DNA of 64,000 nucleotides from Streptomyces sp. Tue6028 (GCF_002300165.1 NZ_MLCE01000035.1:124001-188000), one strand, 5' to 3'. Positions 34,995 to 43,963 are shown, counted from the first letter of the stretch. Numbers and translations are program-made. The notes: a model not told the origin generated them from the sequence alone.

Positions 34995-37373
34995 TCAGCC
35001 CCGCCCCCGCTTGGGGTCCACGAGCCCGGCGCGGCGCAACGCGTCCGCCATCGCGCTGTTGGCCGGTGGCGGCGCCTGGCGGGAGCCGCCACCGCCACCG
35101 CCGCCGCGGCCCTGACGCTGCTGCCCCCGCTGCTGCGGCGGCCGCCCGCCCCGCTGGGGCCGGCCACCGGCCTGCTGCTCGCCCTGGGGCGCGGCCTCGT
35201 CGTCGAGCCGCAGGGTCAGCGAGATCCGCTTGCGCGGGATGTCGACGTCCAGCACCTTGACCTTGACGATGTCGCCGGGCTTCACGACGTCCCGCGGGTC
35301 CTTGACGAAGGTCTTGGACATGGCGGACACATGCACGAGCCCGTCCTGGTGGACACCGACGTCCACGAACGCACCGAACGCGGCCACGTTCGTCACGACG
35401 CCCTCCAGGACCATCCCCGACACCAGGTCGGAGATCTTCTCGACGCCCTCCTTGAAGGTGGCCGTCTTGAAGGCCGGACGCGGGTCGCGCCCGGGCTTCT
35501 CCAACTCCTTCAGGATGTCCGTGACGGTCGGCAGACCGAACGTCTCGTCCACGAAGTCCCCGGGCTTCAGCGAGCGCAGCACCCCGGAGTTGCCGATCAG
35601 CCCCGCGACCTCGCTGCCCGCCGTCTTCACCATGCGCCGCACCACCGGATAGGCCTCGGGGTGCACGCTGGACGCGTCGAGCGGGTCGTCCCCGCCCCGG
35701 ATCCGCAGGAAGCCCGCGCACTGCTCGTACGCCTTCGGGCCGAGCCGCGCCACGTCCTTGAGCGCCGTGCGCGCGCGGAAGGGGCCGTGGGCGTCGCGGT
35801 GCGCCACGATGTTCTCCGCGAGCCCGGAGGTGATGCCGGAGACGCGAGCGAGCAGCGGTGCGGAGGCGGTGTTCACGTCCACCCCGACGCCGTTCACACA
35901 GTCCTCGACCACCGCGTCCAGCGAACGGGAGAGCTTCATCTCGGACAGGTCGTGCTGGTACTGCCCGACGCCGATGGACTTCGGGTCGATCTTCACCAGT
36001 TCGGCCAGCGGGTCCTGGAGGCGGCGGGCGATCGAGACGGCGCCGCGCAGCGAGACGTCCATGTCGGGAAGCTCCTGCGAGGCGAACGCGGACGCCGAGT
36101 ACACGGACGCGCCCGCCTCGGACACCATCACCTTGGTGAGCTTCAGCTCCGGGTGCCTGGTGATGAGGTCACCTGCGAGCTTGTCGGTCTCGCGGGACGC
36201 CGTGCCGTTGCCGATGGCGATGAGTTCGACCGAGTGCTCCGCGGCGAGCCGCGCGAGCTTGGCGATGGCCTCGTCCCACCGGTTCGCCGGGACGTGCGGG
36301 TGGATGACGTCGGTCGCCACGACCTTGCCGGTGGCGTCGACGACGGCCACCTTGACGCCCGTACGGAATCCGGGGTCGAGGCCCAGCGTCGCGCGGGTGC
36401 CGGCGGGGGCGGCGAGCAGCAGGTCGCGCAGGTTCGCCGCGAAGACGTTCACCGCCTCGTCCTCGGCGGCCGTGCGCAGCCGCAGCCGCAGGTCGATGCC
36501 GAGGTGGACGAGGATGCGGGTGCGCCAGGCCCAGCGGACGGTGTCCGTGAGCCACTTGTCGGCGGGACGGCCCCGGTCGGCGATGTCGAACCGCCCGGCG
36601 ACGATCCCCTCGTACGACGACGGTCCGTCGGTGGGCTCCTCCGGCTCCAGGACGAGGTCGAGGACCTCTTCCTTCTCGCCGCGCAGCATGGCCAGGATGC
36701 GGTGCGAGGGAAGTTCCTTGAACGGTTCGGCGAAGTCGAAGTAGTCGGCGAACTTGGCGCCGGCCTCCTCCTTGCCGTCGCGCACCTTCGCGGCGAGCCG
36801 TCCCCGCACCCACATGCGCTCGCGGAGCTCGCCGATGAGGTCGGCGTCCTCCGAGAACCGCTCGGTGAGGATGGCCCGCGCGCCGTCCAGGGCGGCCTGC
36901 GGGTCGGCGACGCCCTTGTCGGCGTCGACGAAGGCCGCGGCGGCGGCGACCGGCTGGACCGCCGGGTCGCCGAGCAGGCCATCGGCCAGCGGCTCCAGGC
37001 CGGCCTCGCGCGCGATCTGCGCCTTCGTGCGCCGCTTCGGCTTGAACGGCAGGTAGATGTCCTCCAGGCGCGCCTTCGTCTCGGCGCCCCTGATCTGCGC
37101 CTCGACCTCGTCGGTGAGCTTGCCCTGCTCGCGCACCGAATCGAGGATGGCGCTGCGCCGGTCCTCCAGCTCCCGCAGATAGCGCAGCCGCTCCTCGAGG
37201 GTGCGCAGCTGCGCATCGTCGAGCATCTCGGTCGCTTCCTTGCGGTAGCGGGCGATGAAGGGCACCGTCGATCCGCCGTCGAGCAAGTCGACGGCGGCCT
37301 TGACCTGCCGCTCCCGTACGCCGAGTTCCTCGGCGATCCTGCCTTCGATGGACCCTACGAGGGGTGTCGTCAC
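34995..37373 (-). CDS. tex: Tex family RNA-binding transcription accessory protein, 792 aa
   Basis: Multidomain nucleic-acid binding protein related to eukaryotic Spt6. In order: N-terminal helical Tex domain (SIEGRIAEELGV...), a YqgF-like RNase H fold (LGLDPGFRTGVKVAVVDATG, about 325-345), helix-hairpin-helix repeats (VNGVGVDVNTASAPLLARVSGI), and a C-terminal S1 domain (GMVLEGVVTNVAAFGAFVDVGVHQDGLVHVS, near 645). It ends with a Gly/Arg/Gln-rich tail (PQRGGRPPQQRGQQRQGRGG) that should bind RNA loosely. GTG at 37373 is the likely start: the frame upstream reads as a shadow of the neighbouring gene. Confidence 0.95.
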   Translation of the reverse strand: MTTPLVGSIEGRIAEELGVRERQVKAAVDLLDGGSTVPFIARYRKEATEMLDDAQLRTLEERLRYLRELEDRRSAILDSVREQGKLTDEVEAQIRGAETKARLEDIYLPFKPKRRTKAQIAREAGLEPLADGLLGDPAVQPVAAAAAFVDADKGVADPQAALDGARAILTERFSEDADLIGELRERMWVRGRLAAKVRDGKEEAGAKFADYFDFAEPFKELPSHRILAMLRGEKEEVLDLVLEPEEPTDGPSSYEGIVAGRFDIADRGRPADKWLTDTVRWAWRTRILVHLGIDLRLRLRTAAEDEAVNVFAANLRDLLLAAPAGTRATLGLDPGFRTGVKVAVVDATGKVVATDVIHPHVPANRWDEAIAKLARLAAEHSVELIAIGNGTASRETDKLAGDLITRHPELKLTKVMVSEAGASVYSASAFASQELPDMDVSLRGAVSIARRLQDPLAELVKIDPKSIGVGQYQHDLSEMKLSRSLDAVVEDCVNGVGVDVNTASAPLLARVSGITSGLAENIVAHRDAHGPFRARTALKDVARLGPKAYEQCAGFLRIRGGDDPLDASSVHPEAYPVVRRMVKTAGSEVAGLIGNSGVLRSLKPGDFVDETFGLPTVTDILKELEKPGRDPRPAFKTATFKEGVEKISDLVSGMVLEGVVTNVAAFGAFVDVGVHQDGLVHVSAMSKTFVKDPRDVVKPGDIVKVKVLDVDIPRKRISLTLRLDDEAAPQGEQQAGGRPQRGGRPPQQRGQQRQGRGGGGGGGSRQAPPPANSAMADALRRAGLVDPKRGRG

Positions 37374-37540
37374 GATCCCGTACCGCCTTCTCCACTGAGG
37401 TTGCGCGGCAATTGTGGCAGGTGGCGCCGACAACGGGGGATCAGGGCACCGTCGTGCCGCGCAGCGCGTCGCGAAAGAAAGCGATCGCACGTGGTGCGTC
37501 CGGGCGGCCGGCGCCGTGCGGGGTCGACGCCGACCGGCGC

Positions 37541-38407
37541 TCAGGCCTTCCCGACCATGTCCCCCGGGAAGGCGCCGGCGGCCAGGGCCGTCATGAGGAC
37601 CCCCTTGGCCAGCTCGGTGAGCCGCTCCACGCCCGCGGCGCCCAGATGCTCGTACGGCGCCCGGTCGAGCCGGTCGGTCCGCTCCTCGATGTCCTGGCGC
37701 AGTGCCACGCCGGACTCCGTCAACTCGCCCCCCGTGTCCAGGAGTCCCCGGTCGCGCAGGCGCGCGGAGGCCGCCTCCCAGTCGTCGCGGGACCAGCCGC
37801 GCGTGGACAGGGCCCACTTCGGGGCCATGCCCTTGCCGGTGGCGGTGTGGCTCACCAGGGCTTCGACAGGGTCGAGTTCCGCGTCGAGGAGGATCGCGAG
37901 ATGGCCGTCGCCGCGGTGCTCGCGCAGCAGTGTGGCCGCGTGCCAGAGCGCGAGGTGCGGGGCGTCGGGCACCGGGAGATCGGCGTGGCCGGCGTACAGC
38001 GGGCGGGCGGTCCTGACGCAGGCCTCGGTGGCGCGCAGGGCGAGCTCGGCGGCCTCGGCCATCTCCTTGGAGGCGACGAGTTCCTCGCCGAGCAGTCGCC
38101 GCAGCGTGGCGTCGACGGCACGCGCGCGTGCCGCGAGCACCGTCTCCGGGGAGACCGTGCGCCACACCTGCGGCAGATGCCGTGCGACCAGTTCGTGGCT
38201 GAAGTTGTAGAACGTCGCCGTCACCGTCCCGGGACCGACCGCTCCCAGCGCGGCGGCGCGCACCGCGAAGTACGCGGCCCTGCTGTCCTCGACACCGACG
38301 GCGGACATCTCCCGGCCCAGGTCGGGCGAGAAGTAGTGGGTCGAGTGCAGAGGGTTGAGGACGTTGTGGCAGCGGCGCCCGGCGCGCTCCGGCAGTGGAG
38401 TGGTCAT
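37541..38407 (-). CDS. SCO6745-like family protein, 288 aa
   Basis: Helical protein of a family widespread in streptomycetes, with the opening GRRCHNVLNPLHSTHYFSPDLGREM and the VGAVGPGTVTATFYNFSHELVARHLPQVW block. The C-terminal part (about 200-265, RGWSRDDWEAASARLRDRGLLDTGGELTESGVALRQDIEERTD) resembles a winged-helix MarR-like module. Function is not established; a small-molecule-sensing role is conjecture. ATG at 38407 has no ribosome site, but TAACCT lies six bases ahead, suggesting a leaderless transcript, and the palindrome at 38418-38433 overlaps that box. Confidence 0.75.
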   Translation of the reverse strand: MTTPLPERAGRRCHNVLNPLHSTHYFSPDLGREMSAVGVEDSRAAYFAVRAAALGAVGPGTVTATFYNFSHELVARHLPQVWRTVSPETVLAARARAVDATLRRLLGEELVASKEMAEAAELALRATEACVRTARPLYAGHADLPVPDAPHLALWHAATLLREHRGDGHLAILLDAELDPVEALVSHTATGKGMAPKWALSTRGWSRDDWEAASARLRDRGLLDTGGELTESGVALRQDIEERTDRLDRAPYEHLGAAGVERLTELAKGVLMTALAAGAFPGDMVGKA

Positions 38408-38417
38408 GCCCGCAGGT

Positions 38418-38433
38418 TACCGACTGGTCGGTA
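38418..38433. promoter_or_regulatory. TetR-type palindrome TACCGAC-TG-GTCGGTA over a -10 box
   Basis: A perfect 7+2+7 inverted repeat. ACCGACnnGTCGGT is a common TetR-family operator form. It overlaps the TAACCT -10 box (plus-strand 38414-38419) of the SCO6745-like gene, so a bound dimer would block transcription. The nearest regulator gene, at 38520, is of another class. Confidence 0.65.
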
Positions 38434-38519
38434 CGTGGGGAACCGCTGCGGACACGATGGCAGGAATGGTGGGGTGCTCGTCATTGCGGCCATGTCGTGA
38501 CGGGCCAAGAATCGAAGAC

Positions 38520-39473
38520 ATGCGAACCGTTCTGATCGTCCTCTTCGACGACGTGCAGAGCCTCGACGTCACGGGCCCCCTGGAGGTCTTCGCGGGCGCC
38601 GAGGCCTGGCACGGCGGCTCGTACCGCGTCCTCACCGCGTCCCCGGACGGCGCGCCGGTGCGCACCTCCAGCGGACTCACCCTCGTGCCGGACCACGCGC
38701 TCGACGACGCGCCCGCCCCGCACACGCTCCTCGTGCCCGGCGGCCGGGGCACCCGGCACCCGGACCGTCGGCTGACCGACTGGCTGCGCGGTCACGGCCC
38801 GCGGGCCGAGCGTCTCGTCTCCGTCTGCACCGGTGCCATCCTGCTCGCCGAGGCGGGCCTCCTGGACGGGCACCGGGCCACGACCCATTGGGCCTACTGC
38901 GACAAGCTGGCCCGCGACCATCCCGCCGTGGAGGTCGACCCGGATCCCATCTTCGTGCGCGACGGCCGGGTCTCCACCTCGGCGGGCGTCACCTCCGGTA
39001 TCGACCTGGCCCTCGCCCTGGTGGAGGAGGACCTCGGCCGCGAGACCGCTCTCGCGATCGCCCGGCATCTGGTCGTCTTCCTGCGGCGGCCGGGCAACCA
39101 GGCCCAGTTCAGCGCACAGCTCGCCGCCCAGACCGCGCGCCGCGAACCCCTGCGCGAGGTCCAGCAGTGGATCACCGAGCATCCCGACGGCGACCTGAGC
39201 GTCGAGTCGCTCGCCGCCCGCGCCAGGCTCTCGCCCCGGCACTTCGCCCGCGCCTTCCAGTCCGAGACCGGCACGACACCCGGCCGGTACGTCGAGCGCG
39301 TCCGCCTGGAACAGGCCCGGCGCCTCCTGGAGGACACCGGCGACGGTGTCGAGGAGATCTCGCGTGCCTGCGGCTACGGCACGCCGGAGGCGATGCGCCG
39401 CGCCTTCGTGAAGGCGCTCGGCTCGGCACCCGCGGAGTACCGGCGCCGCTTCCGCCCCGCCTCCACCCCTTGA
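38520..39473 (+). CDS. GlxA family transcriptional regulator (DJ-1/PfpI domain plus AraC HTH), 317 aa
   Basis: Residues 1-170 form a DJ-1/PfpI-like domain with the nucleophile-elbow Cys in LVSVCTGAILLAEAGLLDG (near 100), the position of the conserved cysteine in these sensors. Residues about 215-310 are a double helix-turn-helix of the AraC type: LSVESLAARARLSPRHFARAFQSETGTTPGRYVERVRLEQARRLL, then GVEEISRACGYGTPEAMRRAFVKALG. Such regulators sense small metabolites or stress through the N-domain. The 28-base gap to a stand-alone DJ-1 protein suggests co-transcription and a shared ligand. Confidence 0.92.
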   Translation: MRTVLIVLFDDVQSLDVTGPLEVFAGAEAWHGGSYRVLTASPDGAPVRTSSGLTLVPDHALDDAPAPHTLLVPGGRGTRHPDRRLTDWLRGHGPRAERLVSVCTGAILLAEAGLLDGHRATTHWAYCDKLARDHPAVEVDPDPIFVRDGRVSTSAGVTSGIDLALALVEEDLGRETALAIARHLVVFLRRPGNQAQFSAQLAAQTARREPLREVQQWITEHPDGDLSVESLAARARLSPRHFARAFQSETGTTPGRYVERVRLEQARRLLEDTGDGVEEISRACGYGTPEAMRRAFVKALGSAPAEYRRRFRPASTP

Positions 39474-39501
39474 TCCGGCCGGCCCATCGAAAGGAATCCC
39501 G

Positions 39502-40137
39502 ATGCAGATCGCCATCGTCCTCTACGACCGTTTCACGGCTCTCGACGCCGTGGGCCCCTACGAGACCCTCGGCCGGCTGCCCGACGCCGAGGTCGTGTTC
39601 GTCGCCGAGCGCACCGGACCCGTGCGCAGTGACACCGGTGCGCTGGCGCTGACCGCGGACCGGACCCTGGCCGAGGTGCCGGGACCGGACATCGTCGTGG
39701 TGCCGGGCGGGCCGGGCCAGTTCTCGCAGATGGAGAACGAGGTCCTGCTGGACTGGCTGCGCGCGGCCGACGTCACCAGCACCTGGACGACCTCGGTGTG
39801 CACCGGTTCCCTGCTGCTCGCCGCGGCCGGGCTCCTCGACGGCCGCCGGGCCACCTCCCACTGGCTGGCCCTGGACTTCCTCAAGGAGTACGGCGCCGAG
39901 CCCACCGGGGAGCGGGTCGTGTTCGACGGCAAGTACGTGACCGCCGCCGGCGTCTCGTCCGGCATCGACATGGGGCTCACCCTGCTCGGCCGGATCGCGG
40001 GCGACGAACACGCCCAGGCCGTGCAGTTGCTGACCGAGTACGACCCGCAGCCGCCCTACGACGCCGGCGCCCCGCACAAGGCGCCCGCGCACCTGGTCGA
40101 GGAGTTCCGCACGAACAGCCGTTTCAGCCTGATGTAG
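39502..40137 (+). CDS. DJ-1/PfpI family protein, 211 aa
   Basis: A stand-alone paralogue of the sensor domain of the preceding regulator: same entry (IAIVLYDRFTALDAVGPYETLG), same elbow Cys (SVCTGSLLLAAAGLLDGRRATSHW, about residue 100) and GVSSGIDMGLTLL. Family members include isonitrile hydratases, glyoxalase-like enzymes and amidases; which applies cannot be read. ATG at 39502 follows GAAAGGAAT. It is probably the metabolic partner or the target of the GlxA-type regulator. Confidence 0.88.
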   Translation: MQIAIVLYDRFTALDAVGPYETLGRLPDAEVVFVAERTGPVRSDTGALALTADRTLAEVPGPDIVVVPGGPGQFSQMENEVLLDWLRAADVTSTWTTSVCTGSLLLAAAGLLDGRRATSHWLALDFLKEYGAEPTGERVVFDGKYVTAAGVSSGIDMGLTLLGRIAGDEHAQAVQLLTEYDPQPPYDAGAPHKAPAHLVEEFRTNSRFSLM

Positions 40138-40169
40138 TCAAAGACCGAACCGATGCGTGCAGAACCGCG

Positions 40170-40919
40170 TCATCCCGGCGTGGTCCAGGTGAAGTGCGGC
40201 CGGCGCCGCTCCAGGAAGGCGGCGACCCCCTCCGCGGTGTCGCCGCCGCGGCGCGCCTGCTCCGCCCAGTGGGAGTCCCGGTCCGTGCGCCCGTTCACGA
40301 ATTCCTTGGCCGCGGCTTGCGTGAGCAGCGAGCGCCCGGCCAGGACGCGCGTGAGCTCGGCGACCCGCTTGTCGAGTTCCCCCTCGGGCAGCACCTCGTC
40401 CACCAGGCCGGTGCGCAGTGCCCGCTCCGTGTCGATCAACTCGCCCGAGAACAGGAGGTACTTGGCGGCCGCCGGGCCGACCAGCGAGGCCAGCCGCCGG
40501 GTCGAGGAGGCGGGGTAGACGATCCCCAGCTTCGCCGGGGTCACTCCGAAGAGCGCCCCCTCCTCCGCGAACCGCAGATCACAGGCCGCCGCGAGCTGGG
40601 ACCCGCCGCCCACGCAGTAGCCGCGGATCGCGGCCAGCGTCGGCTTCGGGAAGGCGGCGAGCGCCTCCTCGGCGCGCACGGCCAGCGTCTGCGCCTCGTC
40701 CGGGGAGCCGCGCAGCGTCGAGATGTCGGCCCCGGCGCAGAACGTCCCGCCTTCACCGGTGAGCACCAGGACGCGCACGTCGTCGTCGGCGCTCAAGGCG
40801 TCGAGCAGCGGCGGCAGCGCCCGCCACATGCCGGTCGTCATGGCGTTCCGCTTCGCCGGATGGTGGACGACGACGGTGGCGACGCCGTCGCCGACGCGGT
40901 GCAACAGCTGCGGCTCCAT
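40170..40919 (-). CDS. Enoyl-CoA hydratase/isomerase family protein, 249 aa
   Basis: Crotonase fold. The oxyanion-hole segment is GGTFCAGADISTLRG (near 55-70) and the second is RGYCVGGGSQLAAACDLRFA (near 100-120). One catalytic position usually holding Glu is Gln/Ser here (GGGSQLAAACD), while GVTPAKLGIVYPASS carries no second Glu, so classical hydration is doubtful; an isomerase, or hydrolase-like chemistry, should be considered. Start ATG 40919 is preferred: a TAGCAT -10 box (plus-strand 40927-40932) lies seven bases ahead and overlaps the alternative ATG at 40928. Confidence 0.82.
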   Translation of the reverse strand: MEPQLLHRVGDGVATVVVHHPAKRNAMTTGMWRALPPLLDALSADDDVRVLVLTGEGGTFCAGADISTLRGSPDEAQTLAVRAEEALAAFPKPTLAAIRGYCVGGGSQLAAACDLRFAEEGALFGVTPAKLGIVYPASSTRRLASLVGPAAAKYLLFSGELIDTERALRTGLVDEVLPEGELDKRVAELTRVLAGRSLLTQAAAKEFVNGRTDRDSHWAEQARRGGDTAEGVAAFLERRRPHFTWTTPG

Positions 40920-41222
40920 ACGCCGCATGCTAACCGCACTCGCCGGGCGCGCGATCAAGAAGGGGGGCGGCCCCGGGGCGCCTGTGAACGGCGTGAACAC
41001 CCGGAACGGGCCCGTCGAGCCGGTGCCGAACCCGTACAACCCGAATAGTTCGCGAAGTCGGCACAACGGGGACAGGAGCAGTCTCACAACTGACCGTGTC
41101 ATACGCCGACGATCAGAAACCGTCGATACTTGCTGACTTCTGTTCAGTCATCAGGTATGGACCGGTGCGCTCTCAACACTCGATGCGTGGTGACAATCGA
41201 GCGCAAGGGTGGCGACCGGACG

Positions 41223-41729
41223 ATGGACAACCTCGGGCGGGGGTCCGACCCGAGCCCCGAAGCCGGCGGAAACGTGTCTCCGGACCGGAGAGCGACCGTC
41301 CCGCTGCCGTACGAGGGGGTGTGGCGGTTCACCGCTCCCGCTGTCGACGCCTCGGTGCCGCAGGCACGGCACGCCGTCCGTGATCTGCTGTTCCGTCAGG
41401 GAGTACCCGTCTCGGACGACCTCGTCCAGGGACTCCTGCTGATCGTCTCCGAGCTGGTCACCAACGCGGTCCGGCACGCGGCGCTGCTGTCGCCGATGCT
41501 CGCCGTGGAGGTCGCCGTCGGTGCCGAGTGGGTGCGCGTCTCCGTCGAGGACAACCACCCGTACCGCCCGACCGCCCTGGAGGCCGACCACGGGCAGACC
41601 GGTGGCCGTGGTCTCCTGCTGGTGCGGGAGGTGACCCGGGAATCGGGCGGGGTGTGCGACGTCGAGCACACGGCGAGCGGCGGCAAGGTGATCTGGGCCG
41701 CCCTGCCGCTCACTCCCAGCGTCGTCTAG
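41223..41729 (+). CDS. ATP-binding protein, RsbW-type histidine-kinase-like ATPase, 168 aa
   Basis: A single GHKL ATPase domain: SELVTNAVRHA (N-box) near residue 78, VSVEDNHPYRP (G1) and TGGRGLLLVREVT (G2). This is the layout of the many short streptomycete relatives of anti-sigma factor kinases such as RsbW and SpoIIAB. Partner sigma or anti-anti-sigma genes are not adjacent. Start is uncertain: ATG 41223 has AAGGGTGG ahead, while ATG 41157, just past a run resembling a promoter (GATACT at 41124), would add 22 residues. Acts in the cytoplasm, probably by phosphorylating or sequestering a regulator. Confidence 0.85.
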   Translation: MDNLGRGSDPSPEAGGNVSPDRRATVPLPYEGVWRFTAPAVDASVPQARHAVRDLLFRQGVPVSDDLVQGLLLIVSELVTNAVRHAALLSPMLAVEVAVGAEWVRVSVEDNHPYRPTALEADHGQTGGRGLLLVREVTRESGGVCDVEHTASGGKVIWAALPLTPSVV

Positions 41730-41783
41730 GGATGTCGTCCGGATCAGGGCGGACCCGGTCCGATCCGAACGGCGCCCTCCTGG

Positions 41784-42377
41784 TCACCAGCCCGCGGACG
41801 GGCCCGTCAGCTCCCTGATCGCGGGACGGGCGGCGTCCAGCACGGTCATGAACCAGGCGGAGAACGTGTCCTTCGCGTGCCGCTCCGCCAGCTCGGCCGC
41901 CGTCACGAAGGCCGTCGAGCCCACCTCCTCCGGGTCGGGCCGCAGCGTCGACTGCACCATGCCGACGAAGAGGTGGTTGTACTCCTGCTCCACCAGCCCC
42001 GACGCCGGGTCCGGGTGGTTGTAACGGACCGTGCCCGCCTCGGCGAGCAGCGACGGGGACACTCCGAGCTCCTCGAACGTCCGCCGGGCCGCCGCCGCGA
42101 ACGGCGCCTCCCCGGGGTAGGGGTGGCCGCAGCAGGTGTTCGACCAGACACCGGGGGAGTGGTACTTGCCGAGGGCGCGCTGCTGGAGCAGCAGCCGGCC
42201 GCGCTCGTCGAAGAGGAACACCGAGAACGCCCTGTGCAGCTGTCCGGGCGCCTGGTGGGCGGCGAGCTTCTCCGCCGTACCGATCGTGTTGCCGTCCTCG
42301 TCGACCAGCTCCAGCAAGATCGCTTCAACGGTGCCGTTCGACGAACTGTGCGTCGCGGTGGCAGGTGTGATCGGCAT
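41784..42377 (-). CDS. idi: Isopentenyl-diphosphate delta-isomerase type 1, 197 aa
   Basis: Nudix-fold enzyme converting IPP to DMAPP for isoprenoid synthesis. Active-site Cys83 lies in WSNTCCGHPYPGE; the Nudix-like box reads AAARRTFEELGV and the catalytic Glu is in EYNHLFVG near 135. LHRAFSVFLFDERGRLLLQQRA is the standard entry. ATG at 42377 is chosen because AAGGA stands five bases ahead; ATG 42383 overlaps that site. It would balance IPP and DMAPP made by the MEP route, two genes of which (ispG and dxs) lie 20 kb away with the hopanoid operon. Confidence 0.95.
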   Translation of the reverse strand: MPITPATATHSSSNGTVEAILLELVDEDGNTIGTAEKLAAHQAPGQLHRAFSVFLFDERGRLLLQQRALGKYHSPGVWSNTCCGHPYPGEAPFAAAARRTFEELGVSPSLLAEAGTVRYNHPDPASGLVEQEYNHLFVGMVQSTLRPDPEEVGSTAFVTAAELAERHAKDTFSAWFMTVLDAARPAIRELTGPSAGW

Positions 42378-42500
42378 ACCCATCCTTCGCATCGGTCTTC
42401 GAGCCCCAAGTCTGCCGTACGAAACCGGCACTCCCGGCACTTCGCGACTCCCGCATGTCCCGCTCCGCGGCGGCGGAGCCGGACCCGCGGCCGACACGCG

Positions 42501-43028
42501 TCAGACGCCGAAAGCGGCCGGATACCTGATCGTGCCCGGTGCCACCGCCGAGGAACCGTCCAGGACGAGGGCCATCAGATGTTCGGACGGCACGTCGAAT
42601 CCGGGCCGGATGCCGTACTCCGAAGCGGGCACGAAGCCGAACCTCGGGTAGTACGCGGGATGCCCCAGTACGAGGACCAGTCGCTCTCCCCGCGCGCGTG
42701 CCGCCTCCAGCACCGCGCGTACGACGGCCGATCCGGCGCCGCTGCGCTGGTGCTCCGGCCGTACGGCCACCGGTGCCAGCGCCGCCGCCTCGCCGGCGTC
42801 GACATGACAGCGGGTGATCAGGGCGTACGCCGCGACCGTGCCGTCCGGCGCCTCGGCCACGTACGACAGGTCAGGCAGCCACGCCTCCGGGTCGGCGCGC
42901 AGGGCGTCCACCAGGTCGGCCTCGTCCGCCCGCTCGAACGCCGTCGCGTTCACGGCGTGCACCGCGGCGCGGTCGGCGGCGGTCTCCCGGCGTGCGCGCC
43001 AGACGGAGGTGGGTCCAGTGCTGGTCAA
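42501..43028 (-). CDS. GNAT family N-acetyltransferase (YhbS-like), 175 aa
   Basis: Acetyl-CoA dependent transferase. The pantetheine-binding motif A reads APVAVRPEHQRSGAGSAVVRAVLEAA (near 85-110), followed by LGHPAYYPRFGFVPAS, which is characteristic of YhbS-type members. The TTG at 43028 is taken as start since it overlaps the stop of the cation-exporter gene as TTGA and GCGAGG lies eight bases ahead. It is thus coupled to that gene. Substrate unknown. Confidence 0.85.
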   Translation of the reverse strand: MTSTGPTSVWRARRETAADRAAVHAVNATAFERADEADLVDALRADPEAWLPDLSYVAEAPDGTVAAYALITRCHVDAGEAAALAPVAVRPEHQRSGAGSAVVRAVLEAARARGERLVLVLGHPAYYPRFGFVPASEYGIRPGFDVPSEHLMALVLDGSSAVAPGTIRYPAAFGV

Positions 43029-43963
43029 TGACAAAGCCTCGCCTCGTGCTCAGCGTGTCCGCTGGGCTCCAGTTGGAAAGTGCAGTGCTCGACGTCGAAG
43101 TGGCCACCCAGGCAGCCCTGGAGCTCGTGGAGCATCTTCTCGTGGCCGATCGCGTTCAGGACGTCGGAGCTGACGACCACGTGGACGGACAGGACCGGCA
43201 TGCCGGAGGTGATGGTCCAGGCGTGCAGGTCGTGGATGTCCTCGACGCCGGGCAGCGCCAGGATATGGGCACGCACCTGCGCCATGTCGACATTTTTCGG
43301 GGCCGCCTCCAGCAGCACGTCGAGCGTCTCGTGGAGCAGCTTCCAGGTGCGCGGGACGATCATCAGGCCGATGAGGATCGAGGCGATCGGGTCGGCGGCC
43401 TGCCAGCCCGTGGTCATGATCACCACGGCGGACAGGATGACGGCCAGCGAGCCCAGCGCGTCCGCGGCCACCTCCAGGAAGGCCCCGCGCACGTTCAGGC
43501 TCTCCTTCTGCCCGCGTACCAGCAGCGTCAGCGAGATCATGTTCGCGACCAGGCCGATCGTGCCGAACACGATGGTCAGGCCGCCCGCGGTGTCGGCGGG
43601 CGTCAGGAACCGCTGGATCGCCTCGTACAGCACATAGCCGCCGACGCAGAGCAGCAGCAGACAGTTGGCGAGCGCGGCGAGGATCTCGGCGCGCGCATAG
43701 CCGAAGGTGCGGGTCTCGCTCGGCGGCCGGGCGGCGAAGTGGATCGCCAGCAGCGCCATGCCCAGACCCAGTGCGTCCGTCGCCATGTGCGCGGCGTCCG
43801 CGATCAGCGCGAGCGAGTCGGCGACGACGCCGCCGACGATCTCGACCACCATGACGGTGAGCGTGATCGACAGCGCGACGCGCAGTCGCCCGCGGTACGC
43901 CGCCGTCGCCGTCCCCGTCGGGGGAGCGCCGTGCGTGTGCCCGTGATCGTGTCCGGCCCCCAT
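43025..43963 (-). CDS. Cation diffusion facilitator (ZitB/CzcD type zinc exporter), 312 aa
   Basis: Six-helix metal/proton antiporter. The His-rich start GAGHDHGHTHG binds metal on entry. The transport site shows ADSLALIADAAHMATDALG (helix 2) and the matching acidic/His pair in VAADALGSLAV (helix 5). The C-terminal ferredoxin-like cytoplasmic domain runs from about residue 215 and has further His residues (DIHDLHAWTITSG, GHFDVEHCTFQLE). AGGAGG precedes the ATG. Zinc is the likely substrate; cobalt or cadmium is possible. No metal-responsive regulator is adjacent. Confidence 0.93.
   Translation of the reverse strand: MGAGHDHGHTHGAPPTGTATAAYRGRLRVALSITLTVMVVEIVGGVVADSLALIADAAHMATDALGLGMALLAIHFAARPPSETRTFGYARAEILAALANCLLLLCVGGYVLYEAIQRFLTPADTAGGLTIVFGTIGLVANMISLTLLVRGQKESLNVRGAFLEVAADALGSLAVILSAVVIMTTGWQAADPIASILIGLMIVPRTWKLLHETLDVLLEAAPKNVDMAQVRAHILALPGVEDIHDLHAWTITSGMPVLSVHVVVSSDVLNAIGHEKMLHELQGCLGGHFDVEHCTFQLEPSGHAEHEARLCH

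Noticed and set aside
34896..38210. 1104-codon plus-strand open frame
   Set aside because: Antisense to tex and the SCO6745-like gene; no domain is recognisable.
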